NCBI GenBank assembly: GCA_937864035.1
Contig: CALMIO010000001.1
Coordinates: forward strand, 1 to 64,000
Origin: an uncultured Pseudomonadota bacterium
GTDB taxonomy: Bacteria > Bdellovibrionota_C > UBA2361 > CALMIO01
Length of the DNA stretch: 64,000 nucleotides
Direction: 5' to 3'
Below the pieces are notes generated by a model, which made no database searches, was not told the origin of the DNA, and worked only from the letters and a program-made list of their open reading frames with translations. The position numbers and the translations under genes were made by a program. Positions 8,361-15,527 of the stretch are shown here, piece after piece; the stretch's first letter is position 1; each line of letters starts with the position of its first letter.

Positions 8361-8441
8361 ATCACGGGGCTGCGGTTCGTGATGAACCGTGACATGAAGA
8401 GCAAATCGGTTGTCAGCTTGTAACCCTTCTGAAGAGGGTTA
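8361..8441. repeat. Inverted repeats near the Rep-like gene, candidate origin
   Basis: Three overlapping or neighbouring inverted repeats are visible: ATCACG with CGTGAT (8361-8383), CGGTTC-GTGAT-GAACCG (8373-8389) and TAACCCT with AGGGTTA around a 7-base loop (8421-8441). They lie in a gene-free 240-base stretch between the Rep-like gene and the small-gene trio. HUH initiators recognise hairpins near the nick site, so this is the best local candidate for a replication or nick origin. It is inferred from position and structure only. Confidence 0.4.
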
Positions 8442-8506
8442 GCGAGGCATGTTGAGTGAGAACCCAGTGCCTATTAACCAACAGAAACCTATGTGTTGAA
8501 CAGCGA

Positions 8507-9103
8507 TCATTTCCTTCCCCAAAAGTCTTGAATAAAGAAAAAGTGCTCGTAGTTTTCAGGAATGTAACTTTCTTTGGATGAGTATTTCGTGATTCGTTTT
8601 TGAGAAGATGTGTTCAAAGATTGACTGGCTTTAAGACTTCCTCGTTTAACCTGCTGATTCCAATATCGTGGGGCATCATTACAGAATCGGAACAGCTTTC
8701 TCTCTGGAACATTGGCAACGATATGAAAGTGAATATTAGTGTGTATATTTTCAGGAAAAACCACACCACGAATACGTTTCTCAGGTGGAAGACGGTAAAA
8801 GGCTCTTCCGTTGATCCTATTTTCAGCATCGTGGATGAACTCTTTGAATAATCTTACGGCGTATTGGAGAGATGCAGGTGTCATCTTGGTTACGTCTCTC
8901 CTCTCAGGGATGTAATCTGGATCGATCGTCTCTCGTATTTCGTCCTTGGCTTTTGCTCGTTTCTCTTCGTAGGAATCTTCGTTTGCTCCAAACTCGGCAG
9001 TCATTGTGCAGTTAGGATTGAGGCTGATCAAAAAGTCAGCCAACGCCTCTTTGCAGGAGCGTATCATCTGTAGTTCAAATCGGTAGTAATGGTCTTGTCG
9101 CAT
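8507..9103 (-). CDS. HUH-type Rep-like protein
   Basis: This 198-residue protein carries the signature of a HUH endonuclease: the two-histidine metal motif IHFHIV (His125 and His127) and a later tyrosine in the pattern KYSSKES (Tyr174, with Lys177). This spacing and order match single-tyrosine rolling-circle Rep proteins and Rep-like proteins of integrative elements and phages (for example the YagK/YfjJ-type group). It is short for the family and has no helicase domain. The neighbouring inverted repeats could be its target. Family membership is inferred from the two motifs only. Confidence 0.6.
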   Translation of the reverse strand: MRQDHYYRFELQMIRSCKEALADFLISLNPNCTMTAEFGANEDSYEEKRAKAKDEIRETIDPDYIPERRDVTKMTPASLQYAVRLFKEFIHDAENRINGRAFYRLPPEKRIRGVVFPENIHTNIHFHIVANVPERKLFRFCNDAPRYWNQQVKRGSLKASQSLNTSSQKRITKYSSKESYIPENYEHFFFIQDFWGRK

Positions 9104-9210
9104 ATGTCGGTAAAAATCTGTGTATCAATGCTATGTATGCATTTCAGCATTTTGATCTTGACTGCAACGCTTCAGAACGTGCTTCCCTGCACATTCCTTG
9201 CGCTTTAGAG

Positions 9211-9819
9211 TTACTTGAAGTTGAACCCCGTAATGATTTTTACGGGGACCTTAGTTGTAGGAGTTAATGGCATCGCAACTGCTAGGTAGCGGATAATCAT
9301 TCTGCCAAATCGTGAACTTTTACCGACACCAATACCCCCAAATGCTTTTTTGGCAAGCTCATTGATAGCTGAATAGTTCCTTTTTCTGTTTTCTGCGAAT
9401 GCCTCTTCAAGTGCAGTTCTGTCGTTCTCGCTGGTGGGTGTTTCTGCTTGTTGAACGATTTTATCCATCTCATTTTTGGTCAAGCGAATCTCTTCAATTA
9501 AAGATTGAAGGTCAGTACTCTGATACCGATCAGGATTTTGATCGTGGTCAAACAAAAGCGCATTTGCTTCATCGGTTTTATCAATAGAACGGTAAAAGGG
9601 ATTGCCATCTGATATCAACTCAGTCAGGTAACTGAATTCTCCATCGGGGGCTAATCGGGCGATGTGACCGCCAGCGAAAAGTTGCCCTAGCTCATGAACG
9701 GTACAGACCTTCGTGTGAGCATTGGTCTGAAGAATGCGCTTCTTCATCTCTCTTGCACGGTTGGCTCGTTTCTGGGCTTTTTTCTGTGCCGCTTTCACTT
9801 TTTTTCTATTACTACTCAT
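9211..9819 (-). CDS. Hypothetical protein with basic N-terminus
   Basis: I do not recognise this 202-residue protein. The first 30 residues are strongly basic (NRKKVKAAQKKAQKRANRAR), likely a DNA- or RNA-binding helix. The middle is acidic and helical, and the C-terminal part has GGIGVGKSSRFGRM. That resembles a P-loop only loosely and lies too near the end to be an ATPase core. The gene is transcribed away from the resolvase gene, and the 184 bases between them hold several perfect inverted repeats, so both genes may share one repressor. Confidence 0.6.
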   Translation of the reverse strand: MSSNRKKVKAAQKKAQKRANRAREMKKRILQTNAHTKVCTVHELGQLFAGGHIARLAPDGEFSYLTELISDGNPFYRSIDKTDEANALLFDHDQNPDRYQSTDLQSLIEEIRLTKNEMDKIVQQAETPTSENDRTALEEAFAENRKRNYSAINELAKKAFGGIGVGKSSRFGRMIIRYLAVAMPLTPTTKVPVKIITGFNFK

Positions 9820-9867
9820 ATAACCTTCTCAATTTACTACGTTTTTACTGTTATCCTGCATTTACTC

Positions 9868-9987
9868 AGTAACAACAGAATGCTGTTACTTTGCTCTTGC
9901 TATTATCTTATATTGTTACTATACTATGAATAGTAACAAATGTCCAGAGATAACATAACGGTTTTATAAAAATACGAGATTCTCGTA
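9868..9987. promoter_or_regulatory. Three palindromes in a divergent promoter region
   Basis: AGTAACA with TGTTACT (9868-9890) and TTGTTACTAT with ATAGTAACAA (9913-9939) share the half-site GTTACT/AGTAAC, with centres about 47 bases apart. A third palindrome, TACGAGA-T-TCTCGTA (9973-9987), lies next to the resolvase ribosome site (GAGGT, 9994-9998). The arrangement in a divergent intergenic region is that of operators for a dimeric repressor, and the third could be a resolvase-binding site. No function has been shown. Confidence 0.65.
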
Positions 9988-10003
9988 GAAGATGAGGTAA
10001 AAT

Positions 10004-10687
10004 ATGAGTGTTTTTGCATATTTAAGAGTTTCAACTATGCGTCAGTATGACGAGGGTAACTCTATTGAGGTTCAGGAACAGCAAATAGCTGACTACGCTG
10101 TAAGGCACGGAATGGTCATTAATCACTATTTCCGAGACAGAGGGGTTTCAGGGTCAGTCGCTCTATCAGACCGAGACAAAGGAAAGGAACTTCTCTCCAA
10201 GCTGGAAAAGGGAGATGTGGTTATAGCTTCCAAGTTAGATCGTATGTTTAGAAGTGCTCGTGATGCCTTAAACGTATTGGAAGACTTCAAACTGAAAGGA
10301 GTGTCGCTTCACTTTATTGACCTGGGTGGAGATGTCACCAACGGAATTGGAAAGCTAGTCTTCACAATACTATCAGCAGTAGCAGAGCAAGAACGTGGAA
10401 GAATTCGTGAGCGTATTGCCGAGGCAAAGCAGGTAATGCGTCAGGAGGGCAAATATCAAGGGGGAAAAATTCCTTTTGGTTATCGGGTCAATTCTGAAGG
10501 TCTACTTGCTAAAGATGATATTCAGCAGCGTTGTATTGAAATCATTAAGCAGAAGGATTCCGAAGGTAAGTCACTTCGGGAGATCAGTGACTTCTTAAAG
10601 GAGGAACTTAAAGTAAAATTATCGTATCAAGGTGTAAGAAGGATTTTGCTAGGTTTAAGAAAAACTGATGAAACAGAAAAAAGGTAA
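10004..10687 (+). CDS. Serine recombinase (resolvase/invertase family)
   Basis: This 227-residue protein has the catalytic N-terminal domain with the serine in YLRVSTMRQ and the arginine signature KLDRMFRSARDAL, then AEQERGRIRERI and a small C-terminal helix-turn-helix domain (LREISDFL and following). The length fits small resolvases and invertases that resolve replicon multimers or invert DNA. Next to a Rep-like gene, a role in resolving multimers of the excised element is plausible. It overlaps the following gene by 20 bases. Confidence 0.92.
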   Translation: MSVFAYLRVSTMRQYDEGNSIEVQEQQIADYAVRHGMVINHYFRDRGVSGSVALSDRDKGKELLSKLEKGDVVIASKLDRMFRSARDALNVLEDFKLKGVSLHFIDLGGDVTNGIGKLVFTILSAVAEQERGRIRERIAEAKQVMRQEGKYQGGKIPFGYRVNSEGLLAKDDIQQRCIEIIKQKDSEGKSLREISDFLKEELKVKLSYQGVRRILLGLRKTDETEKR

Positions 10688-11723
10688 ATCAAGAGAACTA
10701 AATCTGATCTACCTTGATACTCGGTTTATCAGATTATTAATTGAGAAAACAAACGATCCTGCTAGACAGCGGTGGCAAGAGTTTCACTACAATCGGATCA
10801 ATCGCAGGTTGATTCCATTTTCAATTCTCACCACACCGTTCAAATTCCTTGAAGTGCTTGGAATATCTGGTTTTGATAGGTACCTGACAAAATACCCCTT
10901 TGAACCTCAAGATGAAAAGCTAACTGGCAAAGCACTTGCAGAAGTAATCAGCAACCGCACTCCGCTGATAGTTGAGAAAGGCACAGAGTTTTATAGAAAC
11001 CTACCGCAACTTTCACGAGAAAACTTCAAAGCACGAATTGATTACATGCTTAAAGAGCGTGTTGCGAAAAACCCATTCGCAGAATTTCTTGCTCATGATG
11101 TGATGGTTCGTTTCTTTGAGCTAGACGGCATAGAAGAAACAATTTGGGCATATCTTGCCATTGATGACATTCAAGGAGTTTTAAGTACTTCTAGGCGTGA
11201 TGAATTATTTTGCATGACACAATTGCAAACTCTTCGTGACTTACTCGTGATGTATGCAGCTAAATGGAACATTTCATTTTTCAGGCTATTGCGATCAATG
11301 TGGGTATCACTTGAAGGGCAATATCTGAAGCCAGGTATTCAGACGGTAGTTCCTATGAAAAAAGATACAGATTTGGGTGATGCTGATTACGTTCATTTTG
11401 CAGTGTGTGGAGGCGTTCACGAAGAACAGCTAAGACGAATAACCGTTTTGACCTGTGATGATAAACAGCAAGTAGAAACTAGAGTTAAGATTTGCAAACA
11501 TATGACTAACCTATTTGCCAATGAAATCTTGAGCAAAAATTTGGGGAGAACAGAGTTCGGTGCTCCAGTCTTCATGCCTGGCAGAGTTTTAGTCTGTGAT
11601 AGCACAATGCTTTCTGTATCATCTGTAAATGTAGACCAACTGACATTTCAGATTGAATACCCTGATGGTGCTGTGCGTGATAACTGGGAAGCAATCATGA
11701 AGAAGATCGTTGCTTTTGAATGA
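10668..11723 (+). CDS. PIN-like nuclease domain protein
   Basis: This 351-residue protein carries the acidic pattern of PIN-like nucleases: Asp17 in LIYLDTRFIRLL, Glu62 in PFKFLEVL, Asp238/Asp240 in LGDADYVHFAV and the TxD-like VLTCDD at about 260-265. Between them is a long helical insert (about residues 70-220). PIN domains cut RNA, and some act in toxin-antitoxin or anti-phage systems. No antitoxin-sized partner is seen, unless the overlapping resolvase gene serves that purpose. It is the last gene before the right end of the element. The assignment rests on motif order alone. Confidence 0.5.
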   Translation: MKQKKGKSRELNLIYLDTRFIRLLIEKTNDPARQRWQEFHYNRINRRLIPFSILTTPFKFLEVLGISGFDRYLTKYPFEPQDEKLTGKALAEVISNRTPLIVEKGTEFYRNLPQLSRENFKARIDYMLKERVAKNPFAEFLAHDVMVRFFELDGIEETIWAYLAIDDIQGVLSTSRRDELFCMTQLQTLRDLLVMYAAKWNISFFRLLRSMWVSLEGQYLKPGIQTVVPMKKDTDLGDADYVHFAVCGGVHEEQLRRITVLTCDDKQQVETRVKICKHMTNLFANEILSKNLGRTEFGAPVFMPGRVLVCDSTMLSVSSVNVDQLTFQIEYPDGAVRDNWEAIMKKIVAFE

Positions 11724-11782
11724 TGATCGTTTGAACCCAGGTAAGCCCTCACTTGATCCGATTACCTTGTTGTAGCACTCTT

Positions 11783-11792
11783 AGTGTCACAC
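11783..11792. promoter_or_regulatory. Putative integrase arm-type repeat, right end
   Basis: AGTGTCACAC is an exact match to the left-end repeat at 1988-1997. It lies 67 bases inside the right attachment site. Together with the left repeats it supports 1860 to 11878 as one element. Confidence 0.4.
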
Positions 11793-11858
11793 ATTCAGGA
11801 AAGACGATCCTAAATATTAAGTGATAACAAGATGTTAGGAGGGTTTAAGCCCTAATGG

Positions 11859-11878
11859 TTCTCATCCCCCCACCTCCA
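11859..11878 (+). other. Putative attR
   Basis: This 20-base segment, ending CCACCTCCA, matches the end of the tmRNA-like gene in 15 of 20 positions. The bases before it cannot form a T-arm, which is what an element-derived left side would give. It runs directly into the second 225-bp repeat, so chromosomal sequence starts here. Confidence 0.5.
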
Positions 11879-12102
11879 TATTTTCCGCTCGGCGCTCGTG
11901 ACTAGGGGGCTTGCGCCCCCTCTCGCCACTTGATCAGCGGTTGCGCCCGCGATTGTTAGAGTCGCGCGCTGTGCTGGCAACTGGCGACGGGCAAAAAGCT
12001 TGACGCCGTTGTCAAACACGGCATGTGTTATGTATCTTATCGATATAAAACAAAGACTTTCATTCGAGTTAAAACTTGAAAATAAAAATCATCTCCACCG
12101 CC
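11878..12102 (+). repeat. 225-bp direct repeat, copy B
   Basis: This is the partner of 164-388. It contains the perfect hairpin GGGGGC-TTGC-GCCCCC (11905-11920) and ends 23 bases before the SDR39U1 start codon, so this copy appears to be the functional leader of that gene. Because the identity continues weakly into the start codon, the ancestral repeat was probably a gene leader rather than a free-standing mobile repeat. Confidence 0.9.
12009..12038 (+). promoter_or_regulatory. Putative sigma70 promoter in repeat copy B
   Basis: TTGTCA (12009-12014) is followed after 18 bases by TATCTT (12033-12038), about 88 bases before the SDR39U1 start. An inverted repeat, GCCGT/ACGGC, overlaps the -35 box. 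The same promoter-like stretch exists at 295-324 in copy A, upstream of the RhuM-Fic gene. Confidence 0.35.
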
Positions 12103-12125
12103 GCACAGTACAAAATATCGCTAAA

Positions 12126-13037
12126 ATGAAAATTCTCATCACCGGCTCCTCTGGGACAATCGGAACTAAACTAATTCCTTACTTGCGCCAGCAAGACCAC
12201 GATATCACTCGCCTTGTTCGATCTGATCCGAAAAGTAACGATATTTTTTGGAATCCCAATAAAAATCAACTTAACTCAAAGCAAATAGAAGGGTTTGATG
12301 GTGTCATACATCTAGCCGGAGAAAATATCGCCACCAAAAGATGGACTAATAAACAAAAAGAAATAATAAGAGATAGCCGTGTTAATAGCACCAAACTGTT
12401 GTGCGAAACTCTCGCTAGCCTAGAAAATCCCCCAAAAGTCTTAATTTCGGCTTCCGCCATTGGATACTACGGCGATCGCGGCGACGACCAGCTTGATGAA
12501 ACTAGCCCTCCGGGCGATAACTACCTAGCAGAAACCTGCTGGCTATGGGAACAAGAAACCAAACCAGCCGAAAAAAAAGGAATTCGCGTCGTTATTCTGC
12601 GAACCGGAATAGTTCTAACCCCAACCGGAGGCGCTCTAAAAAAAATGCTTCCCGCATTCAAACTTGGCGCCGGCGCGATTTTTGGAAACGGCAGCCAGTT
12701 TATGAGCTGGATCTCAATCGATGATCAACTAGAGATCATCAACTACCTTCTTAAGGAAGAAACTATAAGCGGTCCAGTAAATGCCGTCGCCCCAAATCCA
12801 GCCACCAACAAAGAATTCGCCGAAACTATCAGCAAAATTCTCTCCAAACCACTATTCCTGAAAATTCCGCCGCTTGTCGTTAAACTTATTTTCGGAGAGA
12901 TGGGAACGGCTCTGCTATTGTCAAGCCAACAAGTCAAGCCAACGGTTCTTTTGAATAATGGCTATAAATTTAAACATCCTACTCTGGAAACGGCTCTGCG
13001 ATCTTTGCTTGCCGCGCCCCCCCACTTTAAAAAATAA
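12126..13037 (+). CDS. SDR39U1-family NAD-dependent epimerase (YfcH-like)
   Basis: This 303-residue member of the TIGR01777 family has an N-terminal nucleotide-binding motif (ILITGSSGTIG, glycine-rich), IHLAGENIATKRW, SASAIGYYGDRG as the Ser/Tyr active-site region, and a C-terminal DUF1731-like segment (KPLFLKIPPLVVK onwards). The exact reaction of this family is not established. The ATG at 12126 gives the usual family length and start; the frame runs further upstream into the repeat. The photolyase gene follows 28 bases later, and these two families are often neighbours. Confidence 0.93.
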   Translation: MKILITGSSGTIGTKLIPYLRQQDHDITRLVRSDPKSNDIFWNPNKNQLNSKQIEGFDGVIHLAGENIATKRWTNKQKEIIRDSRVNSTKLLCETLASLENPPKVLISASAIGYYGDRGDDQLDETSPPGDNYLAETCWLWEQETKPAEKKGIRVVILRTGIVLTPTGGALKKMLPAFKLGAGAIFGNGSQFMSWISIDDQLEIINYLLKEETISGPVNAVAPNPATNKEFAETISKILSKPLFLKIPPLVVKLIFGEMGTALLLSSQQVKPTVLLNNGYKFKHPTLETALRSLLAAPPHFKK

Positions 13038-13065
13038 TTTTGTTGTCTTATATAAAACCTATCGC

Positions 13066-14511
13066 ATGAACGAAAAATCGGCTCCCATTATAACTTGGTT
13101 TCGCGGCGACCTGCGCTTGCGCGACAATCCAATGCTTACAGCCGCCGCTCAAAGTGGATTCCCGATCGTTCCAGTTTATATATTCTCCCCGCAAACAACA
13201 GACGATCTTGGCTCCGCTAGCCGCTGGTGGCTGCATCACGCCATTTTGGATCTGAGACAGCAAATCAAAGAACAAGGAGGCGAACTGCTGATTTTAAACG
13301 GCGATCTGATCGAAAAATTGGAATGGCTAATCGAAAAAACTTCCGCCCAAGCCGTGTTCTTTAACCGCTGTTATGAACCATCCGCCATCGCCGCCGGTGC
13401 CAAAGTAAAAGAGAGATTTAAAACCGCCAAAAGTTTCGCTGGCAACCTACTAATAGAACCTTGGGAAATTACAAATAAATCAGGCAAACCTTTTCAAGTG
13501 TTTTCAGCTTTCTGGCGCGCCCTCTTTCCGTTACTAAAAGAAGTTAAACCATCGTTGGTGACTCCAATAATCCAATTCGCTAAAATAAACCTTCCATCCA
13601 CGCCGCTTGAAGACCTAAAACTCCTCCCAACAATACCGTGGGATAGAGGATTTTACGAATACTGGACTCCAACCAGAAACGCCGCGCTGAAAACCCTAAA
13701 TAAATTCGCTGAAAATATTGTCGCTAATTACGCAACCGGACGCGACATTCCGGGAGAAACTGGAACTTCACGCCTCTCTCCGTACCTGCACTTTGGACAA
13801 ATAAGTCCTCGCGAAATTTGGGAGAAGATATGCCGCCAATCAGAGCAAAACAAAACCTTCTCACAAGGAGCGGAAACTTACCTCAAAGAGCTTGGCTGGC
13901 GCGAATTCGCTTATCATCTGCTATACCACTTTCCTCACACAATCACCGAACCTTTGAAGCCGTATTTTAAAAATTTTCCTTGGAAACTAGATCAAAAACT
14001 CCTGAAAGCTTGGCAAAAAGGAGCGACCGGATATCCAATAGTTGACGCTGGCATGAGAGAGCTCTGGCATACCGGCTGGATGCACAATCGAGTGCGGATG
14101 ATAGTGGCTTCTTTTTTGGTAAAAGACCTGCTTATTCCATGGCAAGAGGGAGCCAAATGGTTTTGGGACACTTTGCTTGATGCCGACTTGGCAAGCAACA
14201 CCTTGGGGTGGCAATGGACGGCAGGTTGCGGCGCCGACGCCGCCCCTTATTTTCGAGTGTTCAATCCAACACTTCAAGGTAAAAAATTCGATCCACAAGG
14301 TCGCTATGTGCGAAAATGGGTTCCCGAGCTCGCAACGCTACCGGACGAATACCTGCACGCGCCTTGGGAAGCTCCAAGCGAAGCGCTCGAAAAAAGCGGG
14401 GTTCAACTTGGTAAAAACTACCCTTCGCCAATAGTCGATCACAGCGAAGCTAAAATAATGGCACTCGAAGCTTTTGAACAGATCAAACAAACTTCAGCCA
14501 GCGATCTTTAA
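13066..14511 (+). CDS. phrB: Deoxyribodipyrimidine photolyase
   Basis: This 481-residue class I photolyase uses light to reverse UV-induced pyrimidine dimers. The N-terminal alpha/beta antenna domain starts WFRGDLRLRDNP. The FAD-binding C-terminal part has the family signatures WHTGWMHNRVRM, LDADLASNTLGWQW and AGCGADAAPYFRVFNP. The start at 13066 gives the usual N-terminus; the frame extends 36 codons upstream, into the previous gene. It probably shares transcription with the SDR39U1 gene. Confidence 0.96.
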   Translation: MNEKSAPIITWFRGDLRLRDNPMLTAAAQSGFPIVPVYIFSPQTTDDLGSASRWWLHHAILDLRQQIKEQGGELLILNGDLIEKLEWLIEKTSAQAVFFNRCYEPSAIAAGAKVKERFKTAKSFAGNLLIEPWEITNKSGKPFQVFSAFWRALFPLLKEVKPSLVTPIIQFAKINLPSTPLEDLKLLPTIPWDRGFYEYWTPTRNAALKTLNKFAENIVANYATGRDIPGETGTSRLSPYLHFGQISPREIWEKICRQSEQNKTFSQGAETYLKELGWREFAYHLLYHFPHTITEPLKPYFKNFPWKLDQKLLKAWQKGATGYPIVDAGMRELWHTGWMHNRVRMIVASFLVKDLLIPWQEGAKWFWDTLLDADLASNTLGWQWTAGCGADAAPYFRVFNPTLQGKKFDPQGRYVRKWVPELATLPDEYLHAPWEAPSEALEKSGVQLGKNYPSPIVDHSEAKIMALEAFEQIKQTSASDL

Positions 14512-14680
14512 CATCACTCTAACGCCGCGCACTTAAGCAATCCGTAATTTTCGATCAGAGCTAGCTATTTTGAGGTTTGTTATGACCGCTTTTTGATTTA
14601 ATTATTTTTCTAGTGATTTTTAGAGACCTAAAGAGTAGAATTTCACATAACCTAATATAGGAGAATCTAGTAGTTTAATC

Positions 14681-15523
14681 ATGCGTCTATCTATTCGAAA
14701 AACGTATCTATTCTGCCATAGCTGTTTCCTTTCTTTGATTGTTATTTCTATGTGCGCGGCAGATCAACTTTCGGAAACAGAACGCTTGCTCGAGTCGAGC
14801 CCTAAGCGGGAGTTTTCTATCTCGCGCCAAAGTCAAAAAGAGATCGCTAATTCATTAGGCATATCGCCAACCAGTAAATATTATCCTCAACTACTAGAAA
14901 ATTTATCTGGTCAAAAAATAACACCAATAACTAGCGGCTTTCGTACGAAAGTTAATCCCAACGCTAAGATTGTTGCTCATCTGCGCGCCAATCAAGGAAT
15001 ACCCCTGCCTCTGCCAAGTGAAATCCCATCTCTTGCCTCAAATAAAGAGGCGGTTAACGCTGCTTTGGCTGAGCTCGACAAGCAAAATGAGTACGAACTC
15101 CAGCTGGCAAAGGTAATTGAAAAAATGCAAGCGCCTCCGCGAAAACTTGATATCTGCAAAAGGGATCACAAACGAGCTCTTTCGCACGGCCCTAAAAATT
15201 TAAGGCCTCCATTGAACCCCGGCGAAAATCCAAATCAACTCCTAATGGATATTCTCTTTTTGCCGGCAGAGATGATTCCTGACGAGATTCAAGGCCAATT
15301 TGGAGAGGAGGTTTTCGTGATGGAGTATATCGCTGGCGAGCGGATAGTTGGTTCAGCGTTGGCGGAGATTTTTCAAGCCAATTGTTTACCCACAAGAATT
15401 CAGGTAACGGATGGCGCGACCACTACTCTTGAAGGGCTGGAAGCTTTGAAAAACCCGAAAAACGGCAAAATTGACGTAAAAATTCTCTCTAAATTTAGGG
15501 AACTACAGGCAAAAGATAGTTAG
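14681..15523 (+). CDS. Secreted hypothetical protein, first of a secreted trio
   Basis: This 280-residue protein has a hydrophobic N-terminal signal (about residues 8-26, ending MCAAD) and no other membrane segment. I do not recognise the family. It contains a basic, cysteine-bearing stretch (KLDICKRDHKRAL) and a C-terminal region with LFLPAEMIPDEIQGQFGEE and CLPTRIQVTDGATTTLEGL. A ribosome site (AGGAGAA) lies upstream. Four bases separate it from the next gene, a distant TraU-like protein, so it may be an envelope component of the same apparatus. Confidence 0.75.
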   Translation: MRLSIRKTYLFCHSCFLSLIVISMCAADQLSETERLLESSPKREFSISRQSQKEIANSLGISPTSKYYPQLLENLSGQKITPITSGFRTKVNPNAKIVAHLRANQGIPLPLPSEIPSLASNKEAVNAALAELDKQNEYELQLAKVIEKMQAPPRKLDICKRDHKRALSHGPKNLRPPLNPGENPNQLLMDILFLPAEMIPDEIQGQFGEEVFVMEYIAGERIVGSALAEIFQANCLPTRIQVTDGATTTLEGLEALKNPKNGKIDVKILSKFRELQAKDS

Positions 15524-15527
15524 CAAG

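Noticed and set aside
9205..9245. Possible attachment site at the end of the basic-protein gene
   Set aside because: GTAATG and GGACC words repeat only by chance, and no copy of a long word is found at either element end.
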